The translations under genes were made by a program, and so were the position numbers. 64,000 nucleotides of DNA from Prolixibacteraceae bacterium UBA6029 (GTDB taxonomy: Bacteria > Bacteroidota > Bacteroidia > Bacteroidales > Prolixibacteraceae): positions 31,574 through 95,573 of the forward strand of contig DIZL01000052.1 in assembly GCA_002429385.1 (NCBI GenBank), read 5' to 3'. Under the pieces are notes generated by a model that was not told the origin of the DNA, ran no database searches, and worked only from the letters and a program-made list of their open reading frames with translations. Below, piece by piece: positions 27,776 to 37,109 of the stretch; the first letter of the stretch is position 1, and each line of letters starts with the position of its first letter.

Positions 27776-28411
27776 ATGGACGAATTAAAACAGAATATCA
27801 AAAATTTAGCTGAGATTTATTCTGCTAACCTAAGAGGCAAAATTGAAGCTCGAAAAGAGGAAATGAAAGCTGATGACAATTCTCATTATTTAATTTATCG
27901 GGTTTTAGGTATTGCGACACAAGAAGGTCAGCTTATTGATGCTTACCAAAATACAGGACGTTTTCTTTATAAATATGCAGGTTCTTTCCTGGAAGAATCA
28001 GCCACTTTGTGTTTTAACTACAAATTTCCGGAGGGGATAAAAACCAAAGTTGAGAATACTATCGGACAAAGACCTAAAACATTTGAAATTGATTTTTTAA
28101 ATGGAAATGATGCTTTAGAAGTTAAGTGGAGAGATGCTACAACTGATAGCGACCATATCACAAAAGAACATACAAGAGTTCAGGTAATTAAGGCACATGG
28201 CTATAAGCCGGTTAGAGTAATGTTTTATTATCCTCAAAGAGAACAAGCTATAAGAATTCAATCAACACTGAAAACGCTGTATGCAGGTATTGACGGAGAA
28301 TACTATGGTGGTGACGAAGCCTGGAATTATTTACTCCAATATACTGGTGTTGACTTGAAAGCTATACTCATAGAGATTGCGAACGAAAGAACTCCCGAAA
28401 ATGGAAACTAA
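27776..28411 (+). CDS. Type II restriction endonuclease, ApaLI-like
   Basis: 211 residues. The central part FEIDFLNGNDALEVKWRDATTDSDHITKEHTRVQV (described in pieces: Asp at about 105, E-V-K at about 115-117, then HITKEHTRVQVIKAHGYKP) fits a PD-(D/E)XK core and recalls the ApaLI-type endonuclease family. Length is near that family's. It is followed at once by an N4/N6-type DNA methyltransferase whose start overlaps its last 11 bp, the usual layout of a type II restriction-modification pair. The cleavage site is not determinable here; family name is from memory of the motif. Confidence 0.7.
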   Translation: MDELKQNIKNLAEIYSANLRGKIEARKEEMKADDNSHYLIYRVLGIATQEGQLIDAYQNTGRFLYKYAGSFLEESATLCFNYKFPEGIKTKVENTIGQRPKTFEIDFLNGNDALEVKWRDATTDSDHITKEHTRVQVIKAHGYKPVRVMFYYPQREQAIRIQSTLKTLYAGIDGEYYGGDEAWNYLLQYTGVDLKAILIEIANERTPENGN

Positions 28412-29621
28412 CAAAATAGTCCACGGCAATTGCATAGAAAAATTGAAAGAAATTAATGCAGATCAAGTCGATTTAATCTATTTCGACCCTCCTTTTTTTA
28501 CGCAAAAAAAACATTCACTTTCAAATCGCACGAATTCTAAAACTTATGAATTTGAAGATAAATATGAATCAATTGATGAGTATTTATTACTTATTGAAAA
28601 TGCGTTGATTCAATGTAAGCGAGTTTTAAAAAGCACCGGAAGTGTTTTTTTGCATTGCGATAAAACAGCATCACATTATATTAGAACTGTATTAGATAAA
28701 GTTTTGGGCAGCGAGAATTTTCAAAGTGAAATTATATGGTCATATAAACGTTGGTCCAACTCAAAAAAAGGTCTGCTAAACTCACATCAAATCATTTTCT
28801 TTTACTCTAAAACAGTTGATTTTAAATTTAATACACTCTACACTAACTACTCGGCCACAACAAATCTAGACCAAATTTTACAAGACAGAGAACGAAATGA
28901 AAATGGGAAATCTGCATATAAAAAAGATGAAAAAGGCAATATTCTACTTGGAAAAGAAAAAAAAGGTGTGCCACTTTCTGATGTTTGGGAAATTCCATTT
29001 TTAAATCCTAAGGCAAAAGAAAGAACGGGTTACCCTACCCAGAAACCTGTATTACTTCTCAACCAAATTTTAAATATTGCTACCGACGAAGGCGATTTGG
29101 TTTTAGATCCTTTCTGTGGAAGCGGAACTACTTGTGTTTCTGCAAAATTACTTAAGAGAGACTTTATCGGCATTGATATATCAAAAGAGGCCGTTGAGTT
29201 AGCTAATTCGCGTCTTGAAGAAATGATAATTACCGAGTCAGCTTTATTAAATAAGGGTGCAGATGAATATATTGAGAAAACTGAGAGAGAATTGGCAATT
29301 CTGGAAGAAATAAATGCTTTTCCTGTTCAGCGAAACTTGGGAATTGATGGTTTCATGAAAGAACATTATAATGGAATGCCAGTTCCGGTAAAAATTCAAT
29401 CTGAAAATGAAACACTCGAAGATGCCATAGAAAAGTTAGAGAAAGCATCAATCGGGAAAAATTATGCTTTGAAAATAGTAATTCAAACAAAAGAATCAAA
29501 AACAAACCGACTCTTTGATTTTCATTCAGATGTTGAAATAATAAAATCACTTGAACTTCAAACAAAAGAACTTACTAAAAGAACTCACAAAAATAAGGAC
29601 ACTTTACAAAGATTGGGATAA
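28401..29621 (+). CDS. Type II DNA methyltransferase, N4/N6 beta class
   Basis: 406 residues from ATG at 28401, chosen because METNKIVHGNCIEKL begins the conserved core; a frame-compatible start at 28377 adds eight. Motif IV DPPF is at about 28-31, target recognition region in the middle (SDVWEIPF), GYPTQKP at about 212, and motif I DPFCGSGTT at about 235. This IV-before-I order defines the beta class, which methylates adenine N6 or cytosine N4. Its last 18 bp overlap the 3' end of the convergent archaemetzincin gene. Protects host DNA from the adjacent endonuclease. Confidence 0.9.
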   Translation: METNKIVHGNCIEKLKEINADQVDLIYFDPPFFTQKKHSLSNRTNSKTYEFEDKYESIDEYLLLIENALIQCKRVLKSTGSVFLHCDKTASHYIRTVLDKVLGSENFQSEIIWSYKRWSNSKKGLLNSHQIIFFYSKTVDFKFNTLYTNYSATTNLDQILQDRERNENGKSAYKKDEKGNILLGKEKKGVPLSDVWEIPFLNPKAKERTGYPTQKPVLLLNQILNIATDEGDLVLDPFCGSGTTCVSAKLLKRDFIGIDISKEAVELANSRLEEMIITESALLNKGADEYIEKTERELAILEEINAFPVQRNLGIDGFMKEHYNGMPVPVKIQSENETLEDAIEKLEKASIGKNYALKIVIQTKESKTNRLFDFHSDVEIIKSLELQTKELTKRTHKNKDTLQRLG

Positions 29622-30158
29622 AGTTGATTGGGAAATATACTCGTCCCGGCAACTATTACAGAGATTTTGGTTTTTCTGATCAATGTCTTCAACATAGGTG
29701 CTCGAACGCATGACACAAGTTGGATTTGGACAATGGATCAAACCAAAGGTATGTCCAAGTTCATGAATTACTTCTTTCGTGCAACGCTCAGACAAGAACC
29801 TGTCACCTCCAATTATTCCATAACGCTTATTGCTTAACCTGTAAATTGAGGCAATACCGGAACTTCCACCTAAATAAGCCTGGCCGAAAATAAAGGTAAG
29901 AATAGGAATAAAGAGATCAACGTTGAATAATCCGAGTGTTTTCAGTGAATCTGGAATCGCCAGGCTATCAATAACTTTCAACAATGCATTCCCATTGTAT
30001 TGTCTTCGGGTTGGATCATAAAATTCACTTAAATCCAAATGTCCTTCTCTGATCGATACGGAACACTGAAATTCCTGAATTACAGCTTCAGCAGTCTTTT
30101 CAAGAATATCTTTCTCGAAATAGCCATAGGAAATTAAGGTAATGTTTGGCAGACTCAT
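29604..30158 (-). CDS. amzA: Archaemetzincin (zinc metalloprotease, family M54)
   Basis: 184 residues. The signature HELGHTFGLIHCPNPTCVM followed by CNSC at the right distance is the extended HExxHxxGx3Cx4CxM...CxxC motif of archaemetzincins, binding a catalytic and a structural zinc. The C-terminal tail (after CRDEY) differs from that in the duplicated fragment (IFLTGL) and is read from sequence within the methyltransferase 3' end, so the present stop was acquired with the insertion. It begins 6 bp after the NtrC-type gene in transcription order. Substrates of bacterial members are largely unknown. Confidence 0.93.
   Translation of the reverse strand: MSLPNITLISYGYFEKDILEKTAEAVIQEFQCSVSIREGHLDLSEFYDPTRRQYNGNALLKVIDSLAIPDSLKTLGLFNVDLFIPILTFIFGQAYLGGSSGIASIYRLSNKRYGIIGGDRFLSERCTKEVIHELGHTFGLIHCPNPTCVMRSSTYVEDIDQKNQNLCNSCRDEYISQSTLSQSL
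29633..29757 (-). repeat. Intact-side copy of the 125-bp duplicated amzA segment
   Basis: Same segment as 27523-27647, here within the complete archaemetzincin gene. Together the copies bracket the restriction-modification genes. Confidence 0.82.
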
Positions 30159-30164
30159 TTTGCA

Positions 30165-31511
30165 CTAACGTTGATCTGCAAGTTTCAAATCGTATTTCTT
30201 GATTTTATTGTAGAGTGTTACCCGGTCAACTTTTAGCGCTTTTGCGGTGCGGGAAATATTCCAGTTGTATTTATTGAGGATCTGCAAAACAAAAGCTTTT
30301 TCAAAATCATCCAGACTTTCAGCTGAACTGCTTACAAATGTTTTTTCCAACGGAAGATCCTGCAGACCTATTTTCTTGCCATTTCCAACGACTATGGCGC
30401 GTTCAATCATGTTTTCAAGTTCACGTATGTTTCCGGGAAAATTAAACTCCTGAATCCGTTTTAAGGCCCCTGTATCAATTGTTGCAGGCGGTTTATTCAT
30501 CGAGGTGCAATACTTCTTGATAAAGTAATCAACAAGCGATGGAATATCCTCCTTGCGATCACGCAGAGGTGGAATTTGTATGGTTACCACATTTAACCGG
30601 TAAAAAAGATCTTCCCTGAAGGTTCCTTTTTCAACCATACTTTTCAGATCCTTGTTTGTGGCACAAATTACCCTGAAGTCCGAACTGATCTCCTTATTCC
30701 CTCCAACCCGCATAAAGGTTTTTGATTCCAAAACACGCAATAGTTCTACCTGCATTTTAGTTGAAATTGTTGCTATTTCATCCAGAAAGATTGAACCACT
30801 GTCGGCCATTTCAAACCTTCCTTTACGATTATACATCGCGCCGGTAAAAGCGCCTTTTTCATGGCCAAACAATTCACTTTCCAGAAGGCTTTCAGTCAAG
30901 GCTCCGCAATGAACACTTACAAAAGGAAAATATTTACGTGGGGAATTGGCATGTATAGCCCGTGCGACAAGTTCTTTACCTGTGCCGCTTTCTCCGGTTA
31001 TAATGACTGAGGAATTTGTTTGTGCAACGCTCTCAATCTCCCGGAGAACATCTTTCATCGCTTCACTTTTTCCGATAAGGTCCTCCACATTTTCCAATGA
31101 AATCACTTTTTTCTTCAGATTTTCATTCTCGTCGGATAACGAAATCTGTTTGGTAGCGTTACGGATTAAGTGAGTTAAATCATCGGGATCAAAAGGTTTG
31201 GTCACATAATCGTATGCTCCATCTTTCAGGGCCTTGACTGCTGTATCAACGGTGGCAAAAGCAGTCATAACAATGACGATAGAATCTGGTTTAATTGATT
31301 TTATCCTTCTGAGCATTTCCAATCCGTCCATTCCGGGCATTTTAATATCGGCCAGGATAATGTCAAACTGATCGGATTCAAGAATCGTCAATGCCTTTTT
31401 TGCATTCTCAGCGCAGGCAACACGAAAACCGTCTTCAATAAACCAATTGTATAACGAATCTCTTACCGATTCTTCATCGTCAACAATCAATATGGATATC
31501 TTTTTCGCCAT
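30165..31511 (-). CDS. Sigma-54-dependent response regulator (NtrC family)
   Basis: 448 residues: receiver domain (1-120, phospho-acceptor in DIILADIKMPGMDG, Asp about 55), AAA+ domain (about 145-370) with Walker A GESGTGKE, the sigma-54-contacting GAFTGA motif, and FREDLFYRLNVV; C-terminal Fis-type HTH (WNISRTAKALKVDRVTLYNKI). It activates sigma-54 promoters after phosphorylation by the kinase encoded 12 bp upstream. A sigma-54-like promoter precedes the redox operon at 38.8 kb, a likely target. Confidence 0.94.
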   Translation of the reverse strand: MAKKISILIVDDEESVRDSLYNWFIEDGFRVACAENAKKALTILESDQFDIILADIKMPGMDGLEMLRRIKSIKPDSIVIVMTAFATVDTAVKALKDGAYDYVTKPFDPDDLTHLIRNATKQISLSDENENLKKKVISLENVEDLIGKSEAMKDVLREIESVAQTNSSVIITGESGTGKELVARAIHANSPRKYFPFVSVHCGALTESLLESELFGHEKGAFTGAMYNRKGRFEMADSGSIFLDEIATISTKMQVELLRVLESKTFMRVGGNKEISSDFRVICATNKDLKSMVEKGTFREDLFYRLNVVTIQIPPLRDRKEDIPSLVDYFIKKYCTSMNKPPATIDTGALKRIQEFNFPGNIRELENMIERAIVVGNGKKIGLQDLPLEKTFVSSSAESLDDFEKAFVLQILNKYNWNISRTAKALKVDRVTLYNKIKKYDLKLADQR

Positions 31512-31523
31512 TTTCTATTCTCC

Positions 31524-33197
31524 TTAGTCTTTAATCAAAGGTAAAATTACTGAAATAGTAGTTCCATTTCCCAATTCCGATTTAACTTGTATTTTCCCTT
31601 TATGGTTTTGTATAATCCCATGTACAATTGCCAATCCCAAACCAATACCACTTGCGTTGCGTTTAGTCGAAAAGAATGGTTCAAAAATGTGGGTAATGTC
31701 TTCCGCAGCAATCCCCAACCCATTATCTGTTATCTCAATGATGATATTATCTGCATTAGTGTTTTTGGTTTTAATAAGGATTTCACCATTTTCAACCACC
31801 GCTTCCGAAGCATTTACCAGCAGGGCCATGCAGGCCTGTTTGATCTGATTAGGATTGCAATAAACCAAATCTGACTGGGCTGATAAATCCTTATAAAAGT
31901 TGATGTTAGCCATTTTTATGGGATGTGTCATTAATTCATATGTTTCCTGAAGAATTTCGTGCAGGTGTTTTGGTTCAAAGTCATTCTGGTCTTTTCTTGA
32001 AAAATCGAGCAGTCCTTTTACAATATCCCCGCAACGTTTGGTTTCATTTTCAATCAACTTCAAATGTTTGAGCATTGTTTCTCTTTTCGAATTAAACAGT
32101 TCAGGGTTGCTTAATTGTTTGTACAAAAGTTTCGTGTAAATTAAAATCCCGGACAATGGATTATTTATTTCATGGGCTACTGATGAAGCTAACTTTCCAA
32201 GCGAAGCCAACCGTTCAACATGCATCAGTTCATTCTGTGCCGCTCCTAATTCCTCAGACTTCTTCTGAACTTTATATTCCAATTGTTGAGACCAATTCTC
32301 CAACTCATCGTTCGCTGTATGAAGGTTATCAAGCATATCATTAAATGCCTGTGAAACCATCCTCATATCATCCAATTCATTGGGTCTTATTTCAACACGG
32401 GTACTTTTATCTCCGTTTGCTACTGCTATACTCACTCTTATCAGTGAATTCAACGGATCTTTGATTCTTCTCCGGGTAAATATCAGCAAAAATGAAACCA
32501 GAATGATTGTAGCTATAATTGCAAGTAGAAAGAACTCGGAGGAGGATTTCTCAATTGCAGTATCCTGAGCTTTCAATGGAATTTTAATGACAAGAGAACC
32601 CAGCAAGGTATCAGATTCCTTGTGTGCATGGCAGGAACTGACAGAACAGGATTTTTCATTTTGAATGGGTGAACGAATGATCAAATGTCTGCTCCCATTA
32701 TCATTTTTATTCATCGTACAATCGCTGTTCACATCAATAATTTTGTAAGATTTCTCTTTACCGGGGAACATCGAACGGATATCGGTATGACAATTTATGC
32801 AATTCGGATCGCTGTGATGGTTGTTAATGTCAGAGGCAAATGAAGAATAAACCAGATTATCCTTGCTGTCATACATATTTACTTCATCGATACCGGGCAG
32901 CGTATTGATAATATCAAGTGTATTCTGAAGTCCGCTTTTATCGTTTTCAAGCATGGACCGATATAGTGCTCCTTCAACAATCGACCCTATATTGTTGCCA
33001 CTCTGACGAATCAAAGTATTCAGATATTGCTCATTAACAGACCTGAAAATAACATTAAAGGATACAAACAGAAAAAATGACAATACAGTTATGATTATAA
33101 CTACACGGCCATAAATGGAAGACCTGAATTTTACATACCGGTTAAGTATCGGACTTCCTACAGTATTATTTCTCTCTTTTTTGTTAAACCACTTCAT
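31524..33197 (-). CDS. Membrane histidine kinase with periplasmic haem-binding motif
   Basis: 557 residues. Membrane helices at about 30-52 and 222-245 flank a periplasmic sensor domain. That domain contains CINCH (about 132-136), a c-type haem attachment motif, and CSVSSCH (about 185-191), a CX4CH variant. After the second helix come HAMP, HisKA with SSVAHEINNPLSG, and a HATPase domain (DNGLGI, GIGLGLAIV). Haem would allow sensing of redox state, oxygen or NO, which fits the adjacent redox operon. Paired with the NtrC-type regulator 12 bp downstream. Confidence 0.92.
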   Translation of the reverse strand: MKWFNKKERNNTVGSPILNRYVKFRSSIYGRVVIIITVLSFFLFVSFNVIFRSVNEQYLNTLIRQSGNNIGSIVEGALYRSMLENDKSGLQNTLDIINTLPGIDEVNMYDSKDNLVYSSFASDINNHHSDPNCINCHTDIRSMFPGKEKSYKIIDVNSDCTMNKNDNGSRHLIIRSPIQNEKSCSVSSCHAHKESDTLLGSLVIKIPLKAQDTAIEKSSSEFFLLAIIATIILVSFLLIFTRRRIKDPLNSLIRVSIAVANGDKSTRVEIRPNELDDMRMVSQAFNDMLDNLHTANDELENWSQQLEYKVQKKSEELGAAQNELMHVERLASLGKLASSVAHEINNPLSGILIYTKLLYKQLSNPELFNSKRETMLKHLKLIENETKRCGDIVKGLLDFSRKDQNDFEPKHLHEILQETYELMTHPIKMANINFYKDLSAQSDLVYCNPNQIKQACMALLVNASEAVVENGEILIKTKNTNADNIIIEITDNGLGIAAEDITHIFEPFFSTKRNASGIGLGLAIVHGIIQNHKGKIQVKSELGNGTTISVILPLIKD

Positions 33198-34071
33198 CTG
33201 TTTGTATTTTCAATCGATAGGTCTGCAATTTACTTAACAACTTCAATATTAAGACTTTTTTTTAATAATTAAGCGTTTGCTAATTTAGCCTCAAAATTTC
33301 AAAACATGTTAAACTATTTGATTTTGTTTAAATAATTCTCAGTTAAAATCATTTGAGAACTATGGATCATATGATATTCTTTTGGGGAATCCAAGTTAAC
33401 AAGTTAAGAATAGTTCTTAAAAATCTTAATTTCAACTTCTTAAACCTTAGTAACTGGCCAAGAATCCCCTAACCTCAACCTTATTTATCTTATTATGACT
33501 TTACCTGATAGAACTTTCCCGATGGATCGGGACAAGTCAGTAATTGATCGTATTCCTCTGCAAAACTCATTTTCTTGTGATGTTCAGGTTGATTCAATTC
33601 TATTTTCATCATGATAAGGTAAATAAGGTTATGTGTCAAGGGGTTGAACTAAGTTACTAAGGTTTCAGGACAAAATGTAAGGTTTTCTAAAATAGGGTTT
33701 GCTGAAAAATGTATTAATTGTTGATAATGAATATTATAAATAACCATTTGAAAGAACGAAGTGCATGTGTTCTTAATAGGCAACCCCAAAAAGCGTGCAC
33801 TTGAAATTCCAGTCTGTTCTAAAAATTATCCCCGAGGGATTAAATGTTTATAGAATATTGATCAACCGTGCAGATATACGACCCCAGCCGGGGTCGAATA
33901 GCCCTCTGATCATCATTTTCTATAAACAGATGACCTCTCTGAGGTCAATCAGAACCTACATTGAGTTTTTCAGCAGACTTAAATAAACAAAAGATGTCCT
34001 GTTAACCAGGGAAAAACACATCCCCACAAGAATATGAAATTATCCAGAACTATCTGTTAGTCTTCAAATGT
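33198..34071. other. Non-coding region with palindromic element and hairpins
   Basis: No gene is supported. It holds copy 3 of the dispersed palindromic element (33419-33690), a CGACCCC/GGGGTCG hairpin at 33879-33896, and a TGACCTC/GAGGTCA inverted repeat near 33940. Confidence 0.6.
33419..33690. repeat. Dispersed palindromic element, copy 3 (diverged)
   Basis: AACCTTATTTATCTTATTATGA at 33477-33498 mirrors 33609-33630, CCTTAGTAACTGG mirrors AAGTTACTAAGG, and AAAAATCTTA mirrors TAAGGTTTT. The central loop is longer (about 110 nt) than in copies 1 and 2. Confidence 0.7.
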
Positions 34072-34105
34072 AAAAAGCGATTCCGATTACTCGGGACCGC
34101 TTTTT
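34072..34105 (-). terminator. Terminator of the redox operon
   Basis: AAAAAGCG (34072-34079) pairs with CGCTTTTT (34098-34105), with an internal CCGA/TCGG pair. The minus-strand tail is T-rich. It lies about 80 bp past the GcvH-like gene. Confidence 0.65.
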
Positions 34106-34182
34106 AGATAAATGCTTATAAATCAGATTCTATATTAAGGATATAATTAGACTGTTTATGAAACTGTACGTCGACCTGTACA

Positions 34183-34956
34183 CTATTCCGATTTGCGGAA
34201 ACAATTTTTATTCACACATAATGCTTTTTTACTAAGAAAATCTTGCTGAAAATCCTCCCAAACTTCATTTGGAAGCTCTGAAAGTGGCTGATCGCGCAAT
34301 TCTCCACCATCCTGCATAATGACATTTGTAGGTTCGGGCAAATATTTCCCAATTGATGCTACCAAAAAATCTTTGAACCGATCTAATTCCTGAACCGACC
34401 AACTTGTTGCATCTTCGGCAAGTAAATAAGAATTGGTATCTGCAACCCAACTTGTCGGCTTAATTTTATACATCCAACCTTTTATGTAAGCATCTTCATT
34501 TAACAGTTCCGGGTTTTCGTTCAGAACTGAATTTGTTTCCATAATTTCTCCTGAAATCGGGGCAAATACTTTAAGAAGTTTACCTTTTTGGTCAATTTGG
34601 GCCACTAAATCACCTTTTATAACTTTATCTCCTGATTGTTTAAGATTACTGAATTTTACCTCTCCGGTTATGTGCAGTAATAAATCATCGAGACCTACCT
34701 TCGCAATTCCGGACTTTTCCAAATGAGTCCAGGTGTGATACCTGCTGAAAAATATTCCTTGAGGTACCCGCAATAAACTGGCAGTAAGAATTCCCGGCGA
34801 TTTTCGAATTTGCCTGGGTGTTTTCACCCGTCTGTTCAATACTATCCAAAATGGAATTAATAGGGTCATAAAAACGACAATGATCAGGTATTCAATACCT
34901 TTAGTTGCGAAAATGTCATTATAACTAAAACCGTCCATATGTTTGTTTTTATGCAA
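34183..34956 (-). CDS. Membrane-anchored GcvH-like lipoyl-fold protein
   Basis: 257 residues. One membrane helix (about 21-41, LIIVVFMTLLIPFWIVL) is followed by a lipoyl-carrier-like domain (about 70-165) with FSRYHTWTHLEKSGIAKVGLDDLLLHITG, then a beta-hairpin with QKGKLLKVFAPISG, and KGWMYKIKPTSW. In true GcvH the lipoylated Lys sits in an ES-V-K-A turn; here that turn reads DQKGKLL, so lipoylation is uncertain. The C-terminal helical extension ends EVWEDFQQDF, matching the 563-residue protein upstream in the operon. Fourth gene of a redox operon. Confidence 0.82.
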   Translation of the reverse strand: MHKNKHMDGFSYNDIFATKGIEYLIIVVFMTLLIPFWIVLNRRVKTPRQIRKSPGILTASLLRVPQGIFFSRYHTWTHLEKSGIAKVGLDDLLLHITGEVKFSNLKQSGDKVIKGDLVAQIDQKGKLLKVFAPISGEIMETNSVLNENPELLNEDAYIKGWMYKIKPTSWVADTNSYLLAEDATSWSVQELDRFKDFLVASIGKYLPEPTNVIMQDGGELRDQPLSELPNEVWEDFQQDFLSKKALCVNKNCFRKSE

Positions 34957-34983
34957 TCACTGAATCCGTGATTGCTGGTTAAT

Positions 34984-36213
34984 CTATTTATTATCTTTTG
35001 CCCATGAAGGGGAATCACCTAAAACTGGCATTCTATTAATTACCCATCTGAATATCCAGATTTCAGTGAAAATAACGGCCAGTGTAACAATTATTTCCAT
35101 CCATGAGGGAATGTAATGAACAGCAGCATCCCATCTGAATCCAACTATTGTAACATTAAGCCTGTTCATAACAACTCCAATCATTGTCAGAATTGCAGCA
35201 AGCCGTATCATGAAAATGTTGGCCGTACGATAACTGTAAAAGAACAGCATCATCGGAATCATCACAAAACCAATCATCTCCACCAGAAACCAGTAACCCA
35301 TAGGGGTATTCAGATAACTCCAATTATGGCCATGAATAAATACAACAAATTGTAATACTAAGTAGGCAAACATGGTTACTGCACATATTTTTGATAAGCC
35401 ATGTATTATACCATTCTGTGCCTTCTCATTTTTATCGCTTATTCGATTGAAAAATACCTTATGACTGATTGTTCCTTCGAAAATAACCATTGATAGCCCC
35501 GCAAAAATACTGGATACCAAGAATAATACTGGTATAAATTCAGAATACCACAACGGATGTATTTTATCTTTGGCCATCAGATAAAGTGCTCCCAAACCGG
35601 ATTGATGCAAGGTTGACAAGGTAATTCCAAAGATCACAGCACCAATGGTCATTCCTGAAAGTATTTTATGCGCTCGTTGGGATCCAAGCCATTCAGCAAT
35701 AGCCGGAGAAAATTCTATTAATTCGGCCAGCATATACAACACAAAATGCCAGGCAACCAAAAACAACACTGAACTGGCACCAAAGCTATTTCCTATCATT
35801 GGATTAATCACATGCCATGGACGTCCCAGATCGAGTAATAAAGCACCAGTATAGAATGCATAGGCAAGAAATCCGTTTAACACAGTAACCCTTACGATAG
35901 AATGGTAATTCTTCATGTTCAGGATATAAACCATGAACGTGACTACATATGCCCCTCCTGCAAATGCAACACCGGTAACCACATCGAAACCGATCCATAA
36001 ACCCCATGGAACGTCTTGTGTCAGATTTGTAATGGAGCCCAATCCTTTCCAATAACGAATCACGATCAGAAAGATGCCCAAAAGAATAATCGGAATAGAT
36101 ATAATATTAAATGGAGTGAGCCACTTCCCTTTCGGTTTTAATTCATTAAACAAGAATTTCCAGTCGAATTTAATCTCTTTTTCTTTTGCAATTGGATAGG
36201 CCGAATTATTCAT
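34984..36213 (-). CDS. NrfD/HybB-type membrane quinone-interacting subunit
   Basis: 409 residues from ATG at 36211-36213 (MNNSAYPIAK); the longer frame to 36288 lies inside the upstream gene and is rejected. About nine to ten membrane helices, starting with ISIPIILLGIFLIVIRYWKG and including the family-typical PWGLWIGFDVVTGVAFAGGAYV. NrfD/PsrC/HybB proteins pass electrons between the quinone pool and an iron-sulfur partner. The partner gene (HybA-like) overlaps its start by 8 bp. No haem motif is present. Confidence 0.9.
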   Translation of the reverse strand: MNNSAYPIAKEKEIKFDWKFLFNELKPKGKWLTPFNIISIPIILLGIFLIVIRYWKGLGSITNLTQDVPWGLWIGFDVVTGVAFAGGAYVVTFMVYILNMKNYHSIVRVTVLNGFLAYAFYTGALLLDLGRPWHVINPMIGNSFGASSVLFLVAWHFVLYMLAELIEFSPAIAEWLGSQRAHKILSGMTIGAVIFGITLSTLHQSGLGALYLMAKDKIHPLWYSEFIPVLFLVSSIFAGLSMVIFEGTISHKVFFNRISDKNEKAQNGIIHGLSKICAVTMFAYLVLQFVVFIHGHNWSYLNTPMGYWFLVEMIGFVMIPMMLFFYSYRTANIFMIRLAAILTMIGVVMNRLNVTIVGFRWDAAVHYIPSWMEIIVTLAVIFTEIWIFRWVINRMPVLGDSPSWAKDNK

Positions 36214-37063
36214 CTTCTTTATCTTTAGATTGATTATTTTTTGTGGCAGCGTATATTCCCAGTAAAAGCGGTGGCAACAGTAAATCAACAGAAGGTACGC
36301 TGTATAGGAAACCTTTTGTAAGTGCCGGATAGGACGACTGTTGTAAAGTAGTATTCATTCCAAGTTCTTCAAAGGGAACAGGTGAAAGATAAAGCCATCC
36401 GGTTCCACCCACTTCACGCTCTCCATAGATATGATCAACGTACAATTCGGGTTTTTCATAAATCCTTCTTCTGCCTTCTTTTATCAGGTCTCTGCGTTTA
36501 CCATATAATAATGCGTCATTGGGACAATTAGTAACACAGATCGGCTTTTCGCCGCTTTTCTGCCTGTCAAAACACATATCACATTTCTGAATCTTTGGAT
36601 TTGTTTTGAGAAACTCAAATTTAGGCATATCATAGGGACATGATACCATACAATAACGGCATCCCATGCATTTATCACCATCCCAGGTAACCGCACCGGT
36701 TTCATTTTTATGCATCGCCTGTGTCAGACATGCAGCCCCGCAGGCTGGTTCATTACAATGCATGCATTGGCGCTTGATATGTACCTCTCCCTTTGAAGTT
36801 TGAAAGGTATTCACCACAGTATTACAGGTCTCGTTGGTTGTGCGCACCACCTCAACTTCATCCTTTGGTGCCGGCAATCCATGAGCAGTAGCACATTCAT
36901 ATTCACAGGTGCGGCAACCAACACACCGTGTCGCATCATAAAGGATTCCATTGAACTCCACGTCACTATTACTCGATTTGGTGGCGGATGCTTTTTTCCC
37001 TATCGCAAGAGCAAGGCCTGTAGCTCCCAGCACCTTAAAAAATACTCTTCGGTCTAATCCCAT
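36206..37063 (-). CDS. HybA-like periplasmic four-cluster ferredoxin subunit
   Basis: 285 residues with a TAT-type leader (DRRVFFKVLGATGLALAIG). Four Cys clusters follow: CVGCRTCEYEC, CMHCNEPACGAAC, CMGCRYCMVSC and CDMC...CVTNC, consistent with four [4Fe-4S] centres. A C-terminal hydrophobic segment (LLLPPLLLGIYAA) may anchor it to the membrane, as in HybA. It relays electrons between an unidentified donor and the NrfD subunit. No hydrogenase or molybdo-enzyme catalytic gene is adjacent, which is unusual for HybA. Confidence 0.9.
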   Translation of the reverse strand: MGLDRRVFFKVLGATGLALAIGKKASATKSSNSDVEFNGILYDATRCVGCRTCEYECATAHGLPAPKDEVEVVRTTNETCNTVVNTFQTSKGEVHIKRQCMHCNEPACGAACLTQAMHKNETGAVTWDGDKCMGCRYCMVSCPYDMPKFEFLKTNPKIQKCDMCFDRQKSGEKPICVTNCPNDALLYGKRRDLIKEGRRRIYEKPELYVDHIYGEREVGGTGWLYLSPVPFEELGMNTTLQQSSYPALTKGFLYSVPSVDLLLPPLLLGIYAATKNNQSKDKEDE

Positions 37064-37109
37064 AATTTTAGTTTTTATTAGGTTAAAACTCAGTCAATAA
37101 CTGGTTGGT

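Noticed and set aside
29604..29640. Frameshift in archaemetzincin 3' end
   Set aside because: The altered tail is explained by the restriction-modification insertion; all zinc-binding motifs are intact.
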